A stretch of 34,339 bases of DNA from JAWXUC01 sp044432975 (GTDB taxonomy: Bacteria; Pseudomonadota; Alphaproteobacteria; RF32; CAG-239). The notes under the pieces were generated by a model, which worked only from the letters and a program-made list of their open reading frames with translations, ran no database searches and had not been told where the DNA came from. The stretch's first letter is position 1, and every line of letters begins with the position of its first letter. Of this stretch, positions 23,809 to 30,580 are shown in pieces. The translations under genes and the position numbers were made by a program. Where the stretch lies: the NCBI GenBank assembly GCA_044432975.1, contig JAWXUC010000013.1, forward strand, positions 1 through 34,339. Reading direction: 5' to 3'.

Positions 23809-24927
23809 CTAAAGTTCTGCTTCAATAATATCTATATATTCCTTAAAAATATATTTTTTATATCTTTGGGTTTTATTCGATTGCACTAAAATTTTTTTAT
23901 CAACAAAACTATTCACCAATTTATTGGCGGTTGCTTTACTTATAGACAGTTCTTTTTCTACAAAGCTAATATCTAAAGCAGGTCTTATAAAAACAATATC
24001 TAAGAGTTTGTGTTCTTTATCACCTTTTACAACCAATAATTTATCATCTTTTAGTTTTTGTATTTTCTTTGTTGTTTCTATAATTTGTTTGCACACAGAT
24101 GTAATCCCTTTTAAGAAAAAAGAGATCCATCTTGTATAATCATTATTTTCTCTAACATTTGTTAAAAGATCATAATATTCAATTTTGTGCTTTTTTAAGT
24201 ATAGACTTAAATATAGAGTTGGATGATTTAAAATACCTTTATGGATTAAAAATAAACTAATTAAAAGTCTACCAATACGACCATTGCCATCTAAAAAGGG
24301 GTGTATAGTTTCAAATTGATAATGAATCAAGGCTATATTTATAACATCAGGTAAATTTCCATAATGAATGTATTTTTCTAAATCGCTCATTAAATCTGCA
24401 ATATCATCTTCAATGGGGGGAACAAAGACAGCGTCAGATGGTTTACTGCCACCTATATAGTTTTGGCTTTTTCTGAATTCTCCAGGAGTTTTGTTGTTTT
24501 CTCCTCCTCTAACATTTTTCATTAATATATTATGACATTCTCTTAATAGTCTTGAAGAAAGTGGGAGTTTATTATTTTTTATTTGATCAACACCAAATTT
24601 CATAGCATTTAAATAATTTTTTACTTCTAAAACATCTATTGTTGGGTTGAAATTATCTTCATTTTCAAGAACCTCTATCATTGTTGATTGAGTTCCTTCT
24701 ATTTGTGATGATAAAACGGCCTCTTTTAGAGCATATTTTTCTATAAGTAAGTCAGGATTTGGTAATAATTGATTAATTGCATTTAGCTCTCCAAGAGCAA
24801 GAGTCGCAGAAGTTATATCTGAATAAAGACTAGATATATTTAATTCTTGTCCAACATTTTTTAATAACAATGGTCTAAATGCATTATACCCTTTTCCTGT
24901 ATCAATTTTATGCCCAGAGGTAATCAT
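23809..24927 (-). CDS. Fic family protein (probable AMP transferase), self-inhibited
   Basis: A 372-aa Fic enzyme. Seen: the catalytic loop HPFLDGNGRIGR (209-220; H209 is the base), the flap region before it, and an N-terminal inhibitory motif SSQIEG (73-78), the S-x-x-x-E-G form typical of class II Fic proteins, where the Glu blocks ATP. A Fic_N-like helical domain precedes the core. At the C-terminus a winged helix reads FVEKELSISKATANKLVNSF. Expected activity: AMPylation of a protein target, held off until inhibition is relieved. The winged helix and the four TTAAGTTTAA sites in its promoter suggest autoregulation. AGGAG precedes the ATG. The gene sits alone between direct repeats, like an inserted cassette. 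Confidence 0.9.
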   Translation of the reverse strand: MITSGHKIDTGKGYNAFRPLLLKNVGQELNISSLYSDITSATLALGELNAINQLLPNPDLLIEKYALKEAVLSSQIEGTQSTMIEVLENEDNFNPTIDVLEVKNYLNAMKFGVDQIKNNKLPLSSRLLRECHNILMKNVRGGENNKTPGEFRKSQNYIGGSKPSDAVFVPPIEDDIADLMSDLEKYIHYGNLPDVINIALIHYQFETIHPFLDGNGRIGRLLISLFLIHKGILNHPTLYLSLYLKKHKIEYYDLLTNVRENNDYTRWISFFLKGITSVCKQIIETTKKIQKLKDDKLLVVKGDKEHKLLDIVFIRPALDISFVEKELSISKATANKLVNSFVDKKILVQSNKTQRYKKYIFKEYIDIIEAEL

Positions 24928-24940
24928 TTCAACTCCTTTT

Positions 24941-25040
24941 TTAAGTTTAATTTATTATACTAAATATAATATATATTACTTTAAGTTTAAAATCAAACAA
25001 AAAATTAAACTTAAAACTGTTTTTTGTGATTTAAGTTTAA
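24941..25040 (-). promoter_or_regulatory. Fic promoter with four TTAAGTTTAA operator-like sites
   Basis: TTAAGTTTAA occurs exactly at 24941, 24981 and 25031, and inverted at 25005. A minus-strand -10 box TATAAT (24954-24959) lies between the first two; the second overlaps the -35 region. The Fic protein's own C-terminal winged helix is the natural candidate to bind them (inferred). Confidence 0.65.
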
Positions 25041-25060
25041 TTTTTAATGACCTTCAGGTT
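25039..25060 (-). repeat. Direct repeat / att-like core, right of fic
   Basis: Second copy of the block at 23777-23798. Its reverse complement, AACCTGAAGGTCATTA, matches the tRNA-fMet fragment at 25275-25290 (AACCTGAAGGTCGTTA) at 15 of 16 positions, though in the opposite orientation. Confidence 0.55.
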
Positions 25061-25109
25061 ATAGAAATCGCTGTCCAGTAAAACTGCTGTTAAAGTCGTT
25101 GGTTTTCAA

Positions 25110-25161
25110 TATTTTACTGGACCGCTATAGGACTTGGAGAGATAGAATTGAGGGGTAGAAA
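25110..25161 (+). repeat. Long direct repeat, copy 2 (other copy at 23559-23611)
   Basis: TATTTTACTGGACCGCTATA ... GAATTGAGGGGTAGAAA. Its first part also forms an 11-bp inverted repeat with GTCCAGTAAAA at 25073-25083, which copy 1 lacks. No gene lies between 24928 and 25397. Confidence 0.6.
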
Positions 25162-25269
25162 ATCGGATAAAAAAGGGTTGGGAGTGTTAAGCTTAACCGC
25201 TCTCAAAGTGGCGGAAATGGGGCGGTTGAGGGTTTGATGGGGGTTAATAGTGGGTTATTTAAGAGGATT

Positions 25270-25314
25270 CTCATAACCTGAAGGTCGTTAGTTCAAATCT
25301 AGCCCCCGCAACCA
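25270..25314 (+). other. attR: 3' 45 nt of tRNA-fMet, island boundary
   Basis: From the anticodon loop CTCATAA to the encoded CCA, the fragment reads as initiator tRNA: CCTGA anticodon-stem strand, T-arm GTTAG-TTCAAAT-CTAGC, then the acceptor strand CCCCGCA, A, CCA. The 5' half does not follow tRNA sequence; the upstream GGATT cannot pair with CCTGA. This is what an integrase leaves at the far end of an element inserted in a tRNA gene. The intact gene should lie left of the window. Confidence 0.8.
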
Positions 25315-25320
25315 ACATTT

Positions 25321-25356
25321 AACTCCCTAACTTCAAATAGTTAGGGAGTTTTTTTG
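25321..25356 (+). terminator. Strong rho-independent terminator after the tRNA fragment
   Basis: A perfect 12-bp stem AACTCCCTAACT / AGTTAGGGAGTT with a 6-nt loop and a run of T. It is probably the original terminator of the tRNA-fMet transcription unit, carried next to attR. Confidence 0.88.
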
Positions 25357-25370
25357 TATATGAAATTTTA

Positions 25371-25416
25371 TAAGGCTCTTGACTAGCAAATTTAATTTTG
25401 CTAGTCAAGAGCCTTA
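25371..25416. repeat. Perfect 20-bp inverted repeat at the truncated hsdS edge
   Basis: TAAGGCTCTTGACTAGCAAA (25371-25390), loop TTTAAT, then its exact complement (25397-25416). GAAATTT flanks it on both sides. The right arm is also the first coding stretch of the broken hsdS. It may be a recombination scar or invertase site. Confidence 0.75.
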
Positions 25417-26246
25417 GAAATTTATTAATACCAACAAATAAATGTAATATTGATGAAGCTGTTTTAACAATGGAAGATGCTTATGCAAAAAAAATAGAAA
25501 AAGAAGCAAAAGCGGATGATTTGTTAAAATCAATAGATGATTATGTTTTAAGTGAGTTAGGTATACAACTTCCTGAATATTGTAAAGAAAAAGAATTTAA
25601 GTTTAATGTAAGTTCGCTTTTGGGTTCTCGTTATAATCCAGAATATAATCAACCATATTTTCAAAAGCTTCAGTCGGCAATTAAAGATGTAGAATATATC
25701 AGACTTTATGATATTGTCTCAAATGAAACTGTTAATACTACTAAATTAGATTTTGTTAATTATGTTGATCTTGGAAGTATTGAAGAAAAAACAAACACTA
25801 TAGAGTATAACTTAATTGAAAATAAAGAGATTCCTAGTCGTGCTAAAATGAAAATAAATAAAGGCGATTTAGTTTTTTCTGGATTGGCTGGTTCTATTTC
25901 ATCAATTGCTATAATAGATGAAAACTTAGAAAATATGGTGGCATCTACAGGTTTCTTTATAATAAAAAAATCAGATAAACATAATAATGATTATTTGCTT
26001 GCTTTATTTAAAACAAGTTTTATGCAAAGACTGCTTGTTAGACATGCTTCGGGAGCTGTTATGCCTGCTATTAATAATTCAGAATTAAAAAATATTTTTA
26101 TTCCTATGCCTGATTTAGCTTTGCAAAATAAAATAGCAAATAAGGTAAAGGCTATTATAAACGAAGCAAAAGAACTTAAAAAACAAGCTTTAGAAGGTTT
26201 AGAGAATGCACAATCTAAAGTTGAGAAAATTTTATTGGGAGAATAA
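25398..26246 (+). pseudogene. Type I specificity subunit, 5'-truncated
   Basis: The C-terminal part of an HsdS of a different family from the one at 14990. Seen: a central conserved helix region (EDAYAKKIEKEAKADDLL), an ELGIQLP turn, a target-recognition domain with SLLGSRYNPEYNQPYF, DLVFSGLAGSISSIAI, RHASGAVMPAINNSELKNIF, and a closing helix LQNKIANKVKAIINEAKELK. The first recognition domain is missing; the open frame starts with a TTG inside the palindrome and has no ribosome binding site. No matching hsdM/hsdR is in the window. A half-S subunit could still work as a dimer if expressed, so loss of function is likely but not certain. Confidence 0.75.
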
Positions 26247-26272
26247 ATAATTCTTTTATTAAGGAGTGTATT

Positions 26273-26568
26273 ATGATAATAAAACCTAAGGTGATACTTT
26301 TTGATTGGGATAATACTTTGGCGCAGACTAGGGGGCGGTGGTTGAGGCTATTGAGAAAGTGTTGAAGTCTTATAATAAAGAGGCTTGGGATGTTGTTAAA
26401 GCAAAATATCGTGATGGCACAAAGTCTTTTAAGGAGAATTTTTCAAATTTTTTTGGTGATGATGCAAATCAAGCTTATGAAGAATATTTAAGGGTTTATA
26501 ATCCTAATAGTGTAAAACAGTGTTCTCCTGAGAATAAACATCCATTTTTCATTGCCTTACGGCAATGA
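26273..26568 (+). pseudogene. HAD phosphatase, frameshifted and truncated copy
   Basis: About 85 codons closely similar to the HAD gene at 22240: FDWDNTLAQT, then KAKYRDGTKSFKEN and YNPNSV. One base is lost near 26332 (ACTAGGGGGCGG against ACTAGAAATGCGG), which splits the frame. The coding match ends at about 26516, where intergenic repeat sequence begins. A good AAGGAG and ATG remain at the front. Motifs II to IV are gone, so it is not functional. Confidence 0.88.
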
Positions 26569-26697
26569 TGGTGATTAATAATCGCCCTTACAAATCAGCT
26601 AAATAATAATCATGGCTATACCTTGCTGCGGGGCAAGGGCGAAACGTCGCCCCTGGCCCCTGCCTTACAATAATCAGTGCAAATGCGAACTTCGCGC

Positions 26698-26750
26698 TAA
26701 CGTGAGATTCGTATAAGAGCAAAAGTTATTTATATTATTACACTTTTAGA
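26698..26750 (+). repeat. AACGCGAG-type repeat, copy A
   Basis: TAACGTGAGATTCGTATAAGA at its start, with similarity to copies C and D continuing to TTACACTTTTAGA. It forms an inverted pair with copy B 150 bp away. Confidence 0.6.
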
Positions 26751-26751
26751 T

Positions 26752-26801
26752 GTAGGGACAAGGCTCTGCCTTGTCCGGACAGGGCAGAGCCCTGTCCCTA
26801 C
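26752..26801. repeat. Two-lobed hairpin repeat
   Basis: Outer GTAG/CTAC encloses two perfect 9-bp hairpins: GGACAAGGC-TCT-GCCTTGTCC and GGACAGGGC-AGA-GCCCTGTCC. The two lobes differ by a base pair that is changed on both sides. The same design appears at 30281-30354. The gap 26569-26869 holds only repeats of this kind. Confidence 0.75.
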
Positions 26802-26849
26802 GAAAGGCATTGCTTTTAGTGACAAAGCATTGTTATTTATTGTGTTTTT

Positions 26850-26873
26850 GTATTAACACGAACCTCGCGTTAT
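26850..26873 (-). repeat. AACGCGAG-type repeat, copy B
   Basis: On the minus strand ATAACGCGAGGTTCGTGTTA. It overlaps the stop codon of the recombinase gene, so this gene runs right up to a repeat. Confidence 0.6.
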
Positions 26874-27478
26874 TCTAACTCTTCGGTTATTTCATCTTGG
26901 TTCATCCATTTATAAAGAGTTGCTCTACTAACTCTTAATCTTTTAGCTACATGTGCTTTGGGGACGCCGTTATCTAATAAAAGATTTATTTTTTCATTTT
27001 TTCCTGATAGTTTGGGTTTTACTATTTGGTTTATGGGGCGACCAAGACCTTTGCCTTCAGATTTTATGCGTGCTAAGGCTTCTTTGGTTCTTTGAGAGAT
27101 TAGGTTTCTTTCTATTTCTGCAGACAAACCAAAAGCAAAGGCTAGAACTTTGCTTTGAATATCAACACCGAGGCGGTAACCATCTTTAATTGTCCATACT
27201 TGACAATCTTTGTTTAAGCAGTTGTGCAGAATTCCCATTATTTGAAGCAGGTTTCGGCCCAGACGAGAAAGTTCTGATGTTATTAAAATGTCATTCTTTT
27301 TTATATTTTTTATAAGTTTGCCAAGTTTTCTTTTGTTTATATCTTTTTGAGAAGATATTTTTTCTTTAATCCACCTATCAACCTTAATATTTTCTTTTTT
27401 GCAAAAGTTTTCAATTTCAAAACGTTGGTTTTCAACGCTTTGCTTATCTGTTGATACTCTTATATATCCGTAAATCAT
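26870..27478 (-). CDS. Mpi-like serine recombinase (DNA invertase)
   Basis: A 202-aa small serine recombinase. Seen: YGYIRVSTDKQ with the nucleophile S9, the active-site arginines in SELSRLGRN, the long helix LAFAFGLSAEIERNLISQRT, and a C-terminal helix-turn-helix (HVAKRLRVSRATLYKWM). The stretches VWTIKDGYRLG and DIQSKVLAFAF are those of the Mpi group of invertases, which flips promoters and surface-antigen genes in Bacteroides. All catalytic residues are present. It is flanked by inverted AACGCGAG repeats (B at its 3' end, C 35 nt upstream of its start) and stands next to an autotransporter between copies C and D, so inversion of that segment is plausible. Confidence 0.88.
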   Translation of the reverse strand: MIYGYIRVSTDKQSVENQRFEIENFCKKENIKVDRWIKEKISSQKDINKRKLGKLIKNIKKNDILITSELSRLGRNLLQIMGILHNCLNKDCQVWTIKDGYRLGVDIQSKVLAFAFGLSAEIERNLISQRTKEALARIKSEGKGLGRPINQIVKPKLSGKNEKINLLLDNGVPKAHVAKRLRVSRATLYKWMNQDEITEELE

Positions 27479-27512
27479 TTTTAGTTCCTTTCTGTTAGTT
27501 TTACAGATGAAG

Positions 27513-27565
27513 TATAACGCGAGATTTGTATAAGAAAGAAATAGGTGTTTTTTTACACTGTTAGA
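27513..27565 (+). repeat. AACGCGAG-type repeat, copy C
   Basis: TATAACGCGAGATTTGTATA at the start, then AGAAAGAAATAGGTGTTTTT and TTACACTGTTAGAG. It is inverted relative to copy D at 30441-30486; similarity extends over about 45 bp. The two enclose the autotransporter gene. Confidence 0.65.
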
Positions 27566-27724
27566 GGGTTTTACGATTAAATAGCATAATTTTTTGCTCG
27601 TCTTTTTAGTTTTGATCTTTGACTTTTTTCCTTATGGAGAGCCTACTCCACAGCGTCAAAAAGTCAAATTCAAAACTAAAAATCCATCACAAAAATGATT
27701 CTATTTAATCGTAAAACCCTCTAA
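27561..27724. mobile_element. 164-bp MITE-like long hairpin element
   Basis: Perfect 24-bp terminal inverted repeats (27561-27584 and 27701-27724), starting TTAGAGGGTTTTACG. A second nearly perfect inverted pair lies inside (27603-27628 / 27658-27682), with a small apex hairpin TGGAG-AGCCTA-CTCCA (27635-27650). If the terminal TA is the target duplication, this fits a miniature element moved by an IS630/mariner-type transposase. It encodes nothing. Confidence 0.75.
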
Positions 27725-27725
27725 A

Positions 27726-27752
27726 GTATGGGAGAACGCAGTTCTCCCATAC
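27726..27752. repeat. Perfect 12-bp hairpin
   Basis: GTATGGGAGAAC-GCA-GTTCTCCCATAC, directly next to the MITE-like element. Similar in style to the single hairpin at 30176-30194 (GGGAGACC-TGT-GGTCTCCC). Confidence 0.65.
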
Positions 27753-27763
27753 AATTATGTGCA

Positions 27764-27806
27764 AAAAAACAACCGCTAAATAATTAATTTTAGCGGTTGC
27801 TTTTTT
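27764..27806. terminator. Bidirectional terminator of the autotransporter gene
   Basis: AACCGCTAAA (27771-27780) pairs with TTTAGCGGTT (27789-27798); runs of T follow on both strands (GTTTTTTT on the minus strand). It lies about 20 nt past the autotransporter stop. Confidence 0.88.
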
Positions 27807-27820
27807 GTTTTTATTAAATA

Positions 27821-29914
27821 TTAAAATTTATATTTAACATTTAATGTTCCTGTGTGATCTTCGTAGTCTGAACGGAATTTTCCTTCATAACCTAAAGATA
27901 ATTCAACTTGTTCATTAACATCAGCTGTAAAGCCAACGCCAAATTCCATTCCGAATTTATCTAAAGCTTCACCAGTTGTTGTATAAGTAGAACCGTTTGC
28001 TAATGTTACAATAGAATTTGCATCATCATTAAACAAGTCATAAGTTAAAGCGGCTTTAACTTCTGGACGTAAAGTTGAACCATTTTCAAGAGCAAATGTT
28101 TTACCTGCTTTGGCACCAACAACAGCTGTTAAGATATCAGAATCATCACCAGAGATTTTAGAATCTAAAGTATCTGTATAAGAATCTTGAGAAACTTTAA
28201 CATAACGTAATCCTGCTTCTGGAGTTACATCTACGTTTTGAACAGCCATATCATAACCACTCATAACTTGTAAACCAATTGCATCTACATCATAAGAAGC
28301 TGTTTTTGTGTTTGAGCTTTCATCATAAGAAGCAAAGCTATAGCTTGCAATACCGTTTACATACCAGTTTGATGGTTTGTATTCACCATAAACAAAGAAT
28401 GTGTTTGTGTCAGCATCTGTAGAACGAGAAGATGTGTCAATATCTGTATTGCTATAAGCATAACCAATACCAGCTTTAACATTGTCGTTAATTTGTTTTT
28501 CAGCACCAAATGCAACACCGTTTGAATCTGAATCAAAGCTATTGTCTAATGATGCAGAATTAATCATTGTTTGAGCCCAAACAGCACCACCTTCTAAATA
28601 AGAATCACCAGAATTCATACCAGAAGTTGAAGAAGCTACAGAACCACCAGATAAACGTGTTCCTACAGCACCAAATGTTGCACTAGCACTAGCTACTGTT
28701 GAACTTTGAGCTGAAGATGTTGTATCTGAAGACATTTGTTCAACTGTTTTCAAAGCTGCAGCTCTAACGCTTGCATCAGATGATTGTAAACCATCATTGA
28801 TTGATGTTGCAATTTTGTTAAATGCTTCATTAGACGTTGTTGCGCTACCAGAAATAACAGCAGAAACAGCACTTGCAGCATTGTTTGTTGCACCAGTAGA
28901 AGTAGCGATGTCTTCTGATGATTTTGTTGTAATGTTTGTTATTGTATTCTTATCATCATTTTCATCGAATTCATAATTATAAAGAGTACTTGTCCAATTG
29001 CCATTACCTTCAACTTTTGTTGCTAAAGAGTAAGTGGCACCATTATCAAAACTTTTGTCTGTTCCTAAACTTGCTGCTAATGTAGTATCTCCATTTAATG
29101 TAATAGTACCATTAACTCTTTTTGTGCCATCTAAAGTAACAGCATAAGTTGAGCCATTGTCAAAAGCAACATTGCCTGTAATTGTTCCGTTATTTGTTAA
29201 TGTTGTATTGCTGAATGTTGTTTTATTATCAACAGTTAATGTACCGCTATTAACTACACTACCACCAGAAATTGTTAAAGAAGAATCTGCAGCGCCTTTG
29301 ATATAATTATTATTTACAAAAGTTATAGTTTTACCATCTGCAATTGTTAATGTTTTATTTAGATCAGATGCATAATCTTCATCAGTTTTATATAAATAAA
29401 CACCTGTGCCATCTGTAAAAGTCATGTTGCCAACAGTTAAATTATTTCCAAGAACTAATTCTCCTTCTGTTTTATCATCGGCGATTGTTCCTTTATTAAT
29501 AATTACATCAACACCTGAAATATTAGAACCAGAAGCTGTTTGTGTTAAATAACCATAAACAGTTAAGGTGCTATTATTATTTGTAGTTAAAGTTACTTTA
29601 TCATGTAAAGTTAATTGTTTGTTAATTGTAACATTTTCTGTTAAAGAAAAAGATGCATCTTCACCTGTTTGTGCATCATCTGTTCCAACAAGACCAACGG
29701 TAACTCCTGTTTGACTAGTAATTACACCACCACTGACAATATTAACAACACTACTATCTGGAGTAGTAGTATCACCACTACCTTGAGTATTATCATCAAT
29801 GGCCATAGCTGGAGTTGCAAGCATAAATAGGCCTGCGTTGATTAAAAAACATTTTTTTAATACAGAGCGATATTGCTTTGATAAAGCAACAATTCCTGTT
29901 CTTGAAAGTTTCAT
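27821..29914 (-). CDS. Autotransporter (type V secretion) outer-membrane protein
   Basis: A 697-aa surface protein. Seen: a long signal peptide ending near residue 38 (LFMLATPAMA before IDDN), a Thr/Asn/Gly-rich passenger of beta-helix type with repeated N-G-T-(L/I)-T units (about 45-340), an Ala/Ser linker helix (about 345-420), and a C-terminal beta-barrel of roughly 270 residues that begins near GGAVWAQTMI and ends in NVKYKF with the required final Phe. The passenger should be displayed on the cell surface, perhaps for adhesion; no protease motif is seen. Own promoter and terminator. The gene lies between inverted repeats C and D next to an invertase-like gene, suggesting phase or position variation. 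Confidence 0.9.
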   Translation of the reverse strand: MKLSRTGIVALSKQYRSVLKKCFLINAGLFMLATPAMAIDDNTQGSGDTTTPDSSVVNIVSGGVITSQTGVTVGLVGTDDAQTGEDASFSLTENVTINKQLTLHDKVTLTTNNNSTLTVYGYLTQTASGSNISGVDVIINKGTIADDKTEGELVLGNNLTVGNMTFTDGTGVYLYKTDEDYASDLNKTLTIADGKTITFVNNNYIKGAADSSLTISGGSVVNSGTLTVDNKTTFSNTTLTNNGTITGNVAFDNGSTYAVTLDGTKRVNGTITLNGDTTLAASLGTDKSFDNGATYSLATKVEGNGNWTSTLYNYEFDENDDKNTITNITTKSSEDIATSTGATNNAASAVSAVISGSATTSNEAFNKIATSINDGLQSSDASVRAAALKTVEQMSSDTTSSAQSSTVASASATFGAVGTRLSGGSVASSTSGMNSGDSYLEGGAVWAQTMINSASLDNSFDSDSNGVAFGAEKQINDNVKAGIGYAYSNTDIDTSSRSTDADTNTFFVYGEYKPSNWYVNGIASYSFASYDESSNTKTASYDVDAIGLQVMSGYDMAVQNVDVTPEAGLRYVKVSQDSYTDTLDSKISGDDSDILTAVVGAKAGKTFALENGSTLRPEVKAALTYDLFNDDANSIVTLANGSTYTTTGEALDKFGMEFGVGFTADVNEQVELSLGYEGKFRSDYEDHTGTLNVKYKF

Positions 29915-29977
29915 GAATTTAATTCCTTTTCGTTAATTAACGTTAACAAATATTGTGTGAAATCAATATTTAAGTAA

Positions 29978-30005
29978 AGTATATCCTTTAGTTTATAAGA
30001 ATCAA
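29978..30005 (-). promoter_or_regulatory. Autotransporter promoter
   Basis: On the minus strand TTGATT (30000-30005), 16-nt spacer, TATACT (29978-29983). The 5' leader of about 57 nt contains the palindrome CGTTAATTAACG close to the ribosome binding site, a possible operator. Confidence 0.6.
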
Positions 30006-30075
30006 GAAAAAAATAAGTATATAGACAACAATTCTTTGTAGTGCTTTGAATTTTAGTGAAAAAACAGCAAAAGGT

Positions 30076-30104
30076 TGTCATTGCGGATTTGATCCGCAAT
30101 GACA
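30076..30104. repeat. Perfect 13-bp hairpin repeat (ATTGCGGATTTGATCCGCAAT type)
   Basis: TGTCATTGCGGAT-TTG-ATCCGCAATGACA. The style is known from intergenic repeats of several alphaproteobacteria. Between 29915 and 30580 I see no gene, only the promoter and hairpin repeats. Confidence 0.7.
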
Positions 30105-30175
30105 CAGAGAATGAAACTATTATTGTTTTATAAGCATTTATGCATTGTGTTTTTTATCTTTATATAAAAAAGTAG

Positions 30176-30194
30176 GGGAGACCTGTGGTCTCCC
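30176..30194. repeat. Single 8-bp hairpin repeat
   Basis: GGGAGACC-TGT-GGTCTCCC, preceded by GTAG as in the two-lobed repeats; possibly a half-unit of that family. Confidence 0.55.
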
Positions 30195-30280
30195 GACAGT
30201 AAGTATCCTTATTTTCATTGTCTTACGACAATGATGGCGATTAAGATAGTAAACGCAAAATTATTTGATTGCATATCTTT

Positions 30281-30354
30281 TGTAGGGAACAGTCTTGACT
30301 GTTCCTTGTATAATATGGCTAATTTCAAAGGAATGGTCAAGACCATTCCCTACA
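30281..30354. repeat. Two-lobed hairpin repeat, second copy
   Basis: TGTAG/CTACA encloses GGAACAGTC-TT-GACTGTTCC and GGAATGGTC-AA-GACCATTCC, both perfect, with 24 nt between them. The lobes differ at two base pairs, each changed on both strands. Same plan as 26752-26801, with different stem sequence. Confidence 0.75.
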
Positions 30355-30440
30355 AATCATTATAAAACATGTAACGAATTACTTAACATCTACAGCCCCT
30401 ACAAATCAGCAATAAACACAATCAATTAATTTATAATTTG

Positions 30441-30486
30441 CTATAGTGTAAAAAAGCACTTATTTTTTTTATACGAGCCTCGCGTT
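30441..30486 (-). repeat. AACGCGAG-type repeat, copy D
   Basis: On the minus strand AACGCGAGGCTCGTATAAAA, then AATAAGTGCTTTTTTACACT. Inverted relative to copy C, about 2.9 kb away. Confidence 0.65.
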
Positions 30487-30580
30487 TTTTTATCTTTTTA
30501 TATTTTGCAAAAACATTGATTTTGTAAAATTTTTGTGATACAAAATAAATATTATAACTTAAAAAAGAAGTGAGTGTGAA

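Noticed and set aside
25270..25314. Complete tRNA gene
   Set aside because: The 5' half is missing and the bases before the anticodon loop cannot form the anticodon stem.
14990..26246. hsdS shuffling between the intact and the truncated hsdS
   Set aside because: The two belong to different HsdS families and share no long identical stretch I can see.
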